DNA from: an uncultured Blautia sp.
Lineage (GTDB): Bacteria > Bacillota > Clostridia > Lachnospirales > Lachnospiraceae
Reading direction: 5' to 3'
DNA length: 9,303 bases
Assembly (NCBI GenBank): GCA_934373235.1
Contig: CAKROW010000085.1
Location: 1 to 9,303, forward strand
Shown here: positions 6,812-9,303 of the stretch, piece by piece
How the letters are laid out: every line of letters begins with the position of its first letter
Numbering within the stretch: position 1 is the first letter of the stretch
Position numbers and translations under genes: made by a program
The notes under the pieces: generated by a model
Databases searched by the model: none
What the model saw: only the letters and a program-made list of their open reading frames with translations
Told to the model about the DNA's origin: nothing

Positions 6812-6829
6812 GATTGATATTTTATCATG

Positions 6830-6870
6830 AAAAAAAGAAGCCGGAACAGGCTTGCTCCCATTCCGGCTTC
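6830..6870 (-). terminator. Intrinsic terminator of the aldolase gene
   Basis: GAAGCCGGAA (6837-6846) and TTCCGGCTTC (6861-6870) form a perfect 10-bp stem with a 14-base loop. In the minus direction it is followed by seven T residues (6830-6836), the classic intrinsic terminator pattern. It lies 24 bases after the aldolase stop codon and separates that gene from the transporter operon. Three T residues follow on the other strand too, so weak bidirectional action is possible. Confidence 0.93.
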
Positions 6871-6893
6871 TTTCATATATTATTTCCGATTCA

Positions 6894-7757
6894 TCATGCT
6901 TTATTGACAGATCCGAAAAGCTCCATTTTCTCTTTAACAGTAGCTTTGATTGCTTCTGCTCCAGGTGCAAGAAGCTTACGTGGGTCATATCCTTTACCCT
7001 GCTGATCTTTACCCTCTTCAATGTATTTACGTGTAGCTTCAGCAAATGCAAGCTGGCACTCTGTATTTACATTGATCTTGGAAACGCCAAGGCTGATCGC
7101 TTTCTTGATCATGTCTGCCGGGATACCTGTACCACCGTGAAGAACAAGCGGCATATCTCCTGTCAGCTTCTGGATAGCATCCAGAGTCTCAAAGCTTAAG
7201 CCCTGCCAGTTAGCTGGATATTTTCCGTGAATGTTACCGATACCTGCAGCAAGGAAGTTGATTCCAAGATCTGCAACTCTCTTGCATTCCTCAGGATCAG
7301 CGCACTCGCCCATACCAACAACACCGTCTTCCTCGCCACCGATGGAACCAACCTCTGCCTCAAGAGACATGTTGTGCTCAGCAACGATCTTAACCAGCTC
7401 TTTAGTCTTAGCTACGTTCTCATCGATCGGATAATGAGATCCGTCGAACATAATGGAAGAGAAACCAGCTTCAACACATTTCAGGCATCCATCATAGCTG
7501 CCGTGGTCAAGATGAAGAGCAACCGGAACAGTGATGTTCAGCTCTTCCATCATACCGTTAACCATACCTACAACAGTCTTATAACCTGTCATGTATTTAC
7601 CGGCACCCTCGGAAACACCAAGGATTACAGGAGAGTTGAGTTCCTGAGCTGTCTGAAGGATAGCCTTTGTCCACTCAAGGTTGTTGATGTTGAACTGACC
7701 AACTGCATAATGACCAGCTTTTGCTTTTTTCAGCATTTCTGTTGCGTTTACTAACAT
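6894..7757 (-). CDS. fba: Class II fructose-1,6-bisphosphate aldolase
   Basis: This cytoplasmic, zinc-dependent enzyme splits fructose-1,6-bisphosphate into glyceraldehyde-3-phosphate and dihydroxyacetone phosphate, and runs in reverse in gluconeogenesis. The protein has 287 residues, the usual length for the Firmicutes FbaA-type enzyme. Visible family motifs are AVGQFNINNLEWTKA near 18-32, LHLDHGS with catalytic Asp84 and zinc ligand His85, FDGSHYP (104-110), LEAEVGSIGG (132-141), GNIHGKY with His177, LVLHGGTG with His207, and the phosphate-binding KINVNTE (227-233). ATG at 7757 has AGGAGG eight bases upstream. The gene stands alone between its own promoter and a strong terminator. Tagatose-bisphosphate aldolase (GatY/KbaY) belongs to the same family and cannot be fully excluded, but the monocistronic, strongly promoted setting fits the glycolytic enzyme. 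Confidence 0.95.
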   Translation of the reverse strand: MLVNATEMLKKAKAGHYAVGQFNINNLEWTKAILQTAQELNSPVILGVSEGAGKYMTGYKTVVGMVNGMMEELNITVPVALHLDHGSYDGCLKCVEAGFSSIMFDGSHYPIDENVAKTKELVKIVAEHNMSLEAEVGSIGGEEDGVVGMGECADPEECKRVADLGINFLAAGIGNIHGKYPANWQGLSFETLDAIQKLTGDMPLVLHGGTGIPADMIKKAISLGVSKINVNTECQLAFAEATRKYIEEGKDQQGKGYDPRKLLAPGAEAIKATVKEKMELFGSVNKA

Positions 7758-7781
7758 GATAAAATCCTCCTAACCTGTTTT

Positions 7782-7804
7782 GAAATACAGATTGGCTGTA
7801 TTTC
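7782..7804 (-). promoter_or_regulatory. Hairpin in the 5' leader of the aldolase mRNA
   Basis: GAAATACAG (7782-7790) and CTGTATTTC (7796-7804) are a perfect 9-bp inverted repeat around a 5-base loop. From the predicted start of transcription near 7816, the hairpin would form about 12 bases into the mRNA, leaving the Shine-Dalgarno free. A 5'-end stabiliser of an abundant glycolytic mRNA is a reasonable reading; a DNA operator downstream of the promoter is the alternative. Confidence 0.55.
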
Positions 7805-7822
7805 TTATAACCAACCGTTTTC

Positions 7823-7851
7823 ATAATAGCAGATTTTTTTTGGTAAGTCCA
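7823..7851 (-). promoter_or_regulatory. Sigma-A promoter of the aldolase gene, extended -10
   Basis: On the minus strand -35 TGGACT (7846-7851) is followed by a 17-base spacer and -10 TATTAT (7823-7828), with TGC directly before the -10 as an extended -10 element. The spacer includes eight A residues in a row. Transcription should start near 7816, giving a leader of about 59 bases. Confidence 0.8.
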
Positions 7852-7866
7852 GTACTTTACCAAAAA
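7837..7866. promoter_or_regulatory. Palindromic candidate operator over the aldolase -35 box
   Basis: TTTTTGGTAA (7837-7846) and TTACCAAAAA (7857-7866) are perfect 10-bp inverted repeats with a 10-base centre. The -35 hexamer (7846-7851) lies within the palindrome, so a bound protein would be expected to block polymerase. It does not match the Rex (TTGTTAA-N4-TTAACAA) or cre consensus. The binding protein is unknown. Confidence 0.55.
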
Positions 7867-7907
7867 TGCTGAGGTTGTGATATTTTTTATTTTTTTGTAA
7901 AAAAAGC

Positions 7908-7936
7908 TTGCATTTATAGAAGATGTTATATATAAT
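7908..7936 (+). promoter_or_regulatory. Promoter of the tRNA-Tyr gene
   Basis: -35 TTGCAT (7908-7913), a 17-base spacer and a perfect -10 TATAAT (7931-7936) place the start of transcription near 7943, nine bases before the mature tRNA. The A/T tracts at about 7880-7905 could act as an UP element, as is common for stable RNA promoters. Confidence 0.85.
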
Positions 7937-7951
7937 CATATTTGTTGTTAC

Positions 7952-8033
7952 GGATGGATTCCCGAGTGGCCAAAGGGGGCAGACTGTAAATCTGTTGGCA
8001 CCGCCTTCGAAGGTTCGAATCCTTCTCCATCCA
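7952..8033 (+). tRNA. tRNA-Tyr (anticodon GTA)
   Basis: An 82-base class II tRNA. The acceptor stem GGATGGA (7952-7958) pairs with TCCATCC (8026-8032), with discriminator A8033. The anticodon loop CTGTAAA carries GTA, reading UAC/UAU tyrosine codons. A long variable arm follows, as expected for bacterial tRNA-Tyr, then a T arm GAAGG-TTCGAAT-CCTTC. The CCA end is not encoded, so it must be added by nucleotidyltransferase. It is a single tRNA gene with its own promoter and terminator, divergent from the aldolase gene. Confidence 0.96.
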
Positions 8034-8041
8034 GTGAATTC

Positions 8042-8076
8042 AGCTCTTACATCTTTGAGATGTGGGAGCTTTTTTT
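8042..8076 (+). terminator. Intrinsic terminator of tRNA-Tyr
   Basis: Arms 8042-8054 (AGCTCTTACATCT) and 8058-8070 (AGATGTGGGAGCT) pair along 13 positions, including two G-U wobbles that only form in plus-strand RNA, around a 3-base loop. A run of seven T residues (8070-8076) follows. It begins nine bases after the tRNA. Confidence 0.92.
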
Positions 8077-8091
8077 GTGCAAAAAGGAAAA

Positions 8092-8142
8092 CCGCAAAGG
8101 GGCCGCAAAGCCGCGGCCCCTCTGCACACCCCTCGGGCTTTT
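8092..8142. repeat. GC-rich hairpin and short direct repeat, followed by a T-tract
   Basis: GGGGCCGC (8099-8106) and GCGGCCCC (8113-8120) form an 8-bp stem around AAAGCC. CCGCAAAG occurs twice at an 11-base period (8092-8099, 8103-8110). Downstream, GGCTTT (8136-8141) is complementary to AAAGCC in the loop and runs into a T-tract, so a backup plus-strand terminator is possible. The stretch is far richer in GC than its surroundings. It has no credible gene. A dispersed intergenic element is possible but cannot be shown from one copy. Confidence 0.5.
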
Positions 8143-8246
8143 TTTAAAGAGTTCCTGGTTGTGGATGAGGGGAGGGGGTTGACTTGTGCCTGTATGCTTG
8201 GGTATTGGATGTGGAGCGCTGTGCCGATTCATTCCACCACACGAAG

Positions 8247-8281
8247 AAAAAGGCGGCCATTTCAAAAGCGAAACAGCCGTC
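8247..8281 (-). terminator. Intrinsic terminator of the dehydrogenase gene
   Basis: In the minus direction GACGGCTGTTTC (8270-8281) pairs with GAAATGGCCGCC (8252-8263) with one mismatch and two G-U wobbles, around a 6-base loop, followed by five T residues (8247-8251). It lies about 40 bases after the dehydrogenase stop codon. The rest of the region between the tRNA terminator and this one (about 8143-8246) shows nothing I can assign. Confidence 0.8.
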
Positions 8282-8318
8282 TTTTCTCACACATCATACG
8301 TAGAAAATCGAAAAAAAT

Positions 8319-9284
8319 CTATTTGTTAACCCTGTTAACTGTATTGCCATCCAGAAAAGCCTTGATATTATCAACCGTAATATCCATGATCCTCTGTCTG
8401 GAAGCCTGAGCAGCCCAGGAAATATGTGGGGTGATGATGCAGTTCTTTGCTTTGAGGAGCGGGTTGTCTCCTTTGATCGGCTCTGTGGACACAACGTCAA
8501 GTCCTGCTGCATAAACTTTTCCGCTGTTGAGCGCGTCTGCAAGATCCTGCTCAACAACAAGCTGTCCACGGCTGTTGTTGATGAGAATTACGCCATCTTT
8601 CATCTTTGCGATATTCTCTTTGTTGATCATTCCCTCTGTCTCCGGGAAAAGCGGGCAGTGAAGGAAGATCACATCAGACTGCGCAAACAGTTCATCAAGA
8701 GAAACGTATTTTGCAAGTTTGGCACCAGCCTCACTCTGATAAGCATCATAAGCGATAACGTTCATATCAAGTGCATTGAGAAGTTTGGCTGTAGCCTGTC
8801 CGATTCTTCCAAGGCCAATGATGCCGGCTGTTTTTCCGTAAAGCTCGATCATCGGGTAATCCCAGTAGCACCAGTCATCGTTATTCTCCCATTTTCCGGC
8901 TTTGACAGTCTCATCATGATGACCATAGTGAGAGCAGATCTCAAGAAGAAGTCCAAGAGCATACTGTCCAACGATCTGGGTTCCATATGTAGGAACATTT
9001 ACAACCGGGATGTTTTTCTCCTTTGCATAGTTGTAATCAACAACATTGTAGCCTGTAGCCAGAACAGCGATCAGTTTCATATTCGGGCATTTATCGATAG
9101 TTTCTTTGGAGATCGGAGTCTTGTTAATGATAACGACCTCTGCATCACCGATGCGCTCTGCGATAAGTGGTGACTCCTCATAGGAAGTTCTGTCATAAAC
9201 TGTAACATCTCCAAGTTCTTTTAATGCGTCCCAGCTTAAATCTCCAGGGTTCTCTGTGTAGCCATCCAATACAACAATCTTCAT
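8319..9284 (-). CDS. D-2-hydroxyacid dehydrogenase, glycerate dehydrogenase/hydroxypyruvate reductase-like
   Basis: An NAD-dependent cytoplasmic oxidoreductase that interconverts a 2-keto acid and a D-2-hydroxy acid; hydroxypyruvate/D-glycerate is the best guess. The 321-residue protein has the substrate-domain opening MKIVVLDGYTENPGDLSW, typical of bacterial glycerate dehydrogenases. It also has the nucleotide-binding GLGRIG (157-162) with Asp180 at the end of the next strand (NAD rather than NADP preference), and the catalytic set Arg239 (in NNSRGQ), Glu268 (in STEP) and His287 (in TPHISWAA). A GTG four codons upstream (9294-9296) is part of the Shine-Dalgarno AAAGGTG, so the ATG at 9284 is the better start. 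It has its own terminator. Its promoter lies beyond the right edge, and it may be the last gene of an operon there. Phosphoglycerate or lactate specificity is less likely but not excluded. Confidence 0.92.
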   Translation of the reverse strand: MKIVVLDGYTENPGDLSWDALKELGDVTVYDRTSYEESPLIAERIGDAEVVIINKTPISKETIDKCPNMKLIAVLATGYNVVDYNYAKEKNIPVVNVPTYGTQIVGQYALGLLLEICSHYGHHDETVKAGKWENNDDWCYWDYPMIELYGKTAGIIGLGRIGQATAKLLNALDMNVIAYDAYQSEAGAKLAKYVSLDELFAQSDVIFLHCPLFPETEGMINKENIAKMKDGVILINNSRGQLVVEQDLADALNSGKVYAAGLDVVSTEPIKGDNPLLKAKNCIITPHISWAAQASRQRIMDITVDNIKAFLDGNTVNRVNK

Positions 9285-9293
9285 ATTCGTACT

Positions 9294-9300
9294 CACCTTT
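9294..9300 (-). promoter_or_regulatory. Shine-Dalgarno that fixes the dehydrogenase start
   Basis: AAAGGTG on the minus strand is followed by nine bases and then the ATG at 9284. The in-frame GTG at 9296 lies within this ribosome site and has no room for another one of its own, so it is not a plausible start. Confidence 0.7.
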
Positions 9301-9303
9301 CTT

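Noticed and set aside
7227..7754. 175-residue plus-strand frame inside the aldolase gene
   Set aside because: Antisense shadow of a highly conserved gene, with no recognisable product.
7923..8147. 74-residue plus-strand frame across the tRNA
   Set aside because: It is the translation of the tRNA-Tyr gene and its terminator, not a protein gene.
8178..8207. TTGACT followed by TATTGG on the plus strand, a possible promoter
   Set aside because: The spacer is 18 and the -10 poor, and there is no plus-strand gene downstream for it to serve.
8424..9173. 249-residue open frame on the plus strand
   Set aside because: It is fully antisense to the dehydrogenase, whose catalytic motifs are intact; the translation has no recognisable domain.

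Overview
The window looks like chromosomal DNA of a gut-type Firmicute, most likely a Lachnospiraceae (Blautia/Ruminococcus/Dorea-like). This is inferred from moderate GC, strong purine-rich Shine-Dalgarno sequences, Firmicutes-type promoters, a YesM/YesN two-component pair beside a CUT1 sugar importer, and a tRNA-Tyr gene without an encoded CCA. The species cannot be fixed from the sequence alone. All protein genes are on the minus strand. The tRNA is the only plus-strand gene.

The main block (1-6616, read right to left) is a sugar uptake and sensing cluster: an extracellular solute-binding protein (5288-6616), two MalF/MalG-type permeases (4328-5176 and 3492-4328, one-base overlap), an AraC-type response regulator (1864-3402), a LytS/YesM-type sensor kinase (186-1895) and the start of a second solute-binding protein that is a lipoprotein (from 196, running off the left edge). 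The last three genes overlap in sequence (32 bp and 11 bp), which suggests translational coupling. No transport ATPase is present, so the importer probably uses a shared MsmK/MalK-type ATPase encoded elsewhere. The likely logic is that the kinase senses an extracytoplasmic sugar signal, perhaps through a binding protein, and the regulator activates the transporter genes.

Non-coding structure is unusually rich. There is a hairpin between the binding protein and the first permease. A predicted internal promoter followed by a 14-bp leader hairpin precedes the regulator gene. Upstream of the operon lies a perfect 19-bp inverted repeat.

The right part holds a class II fructose-bisphosphate aldolase gene (6894-7757) with a clear promoter, a palindrome covering its -35 box, a 5' leader hairpin and a strong terminator. 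It is followed by a divergently transcribed tRNA-Tyr (7952-8033) with its own promoter and terminator, and then a D-2-hydroxyacid dehydrogenase related to glycerate dehydrogenase/hydroxypyruvate reductase (8319-9284) with a terminator. The 285 bases between the tRNA and the dehydrogenase gene hold two terminators and a GC-rich hairpin region, with no credible gene.

I found no mobile element, CRISPR array or phage gene. The most interesting material is the set of predicted cis-acting RNA/DNA structures and the pairing of a non-lipidated binding protein with a second, lipidated one behind the two-component system.
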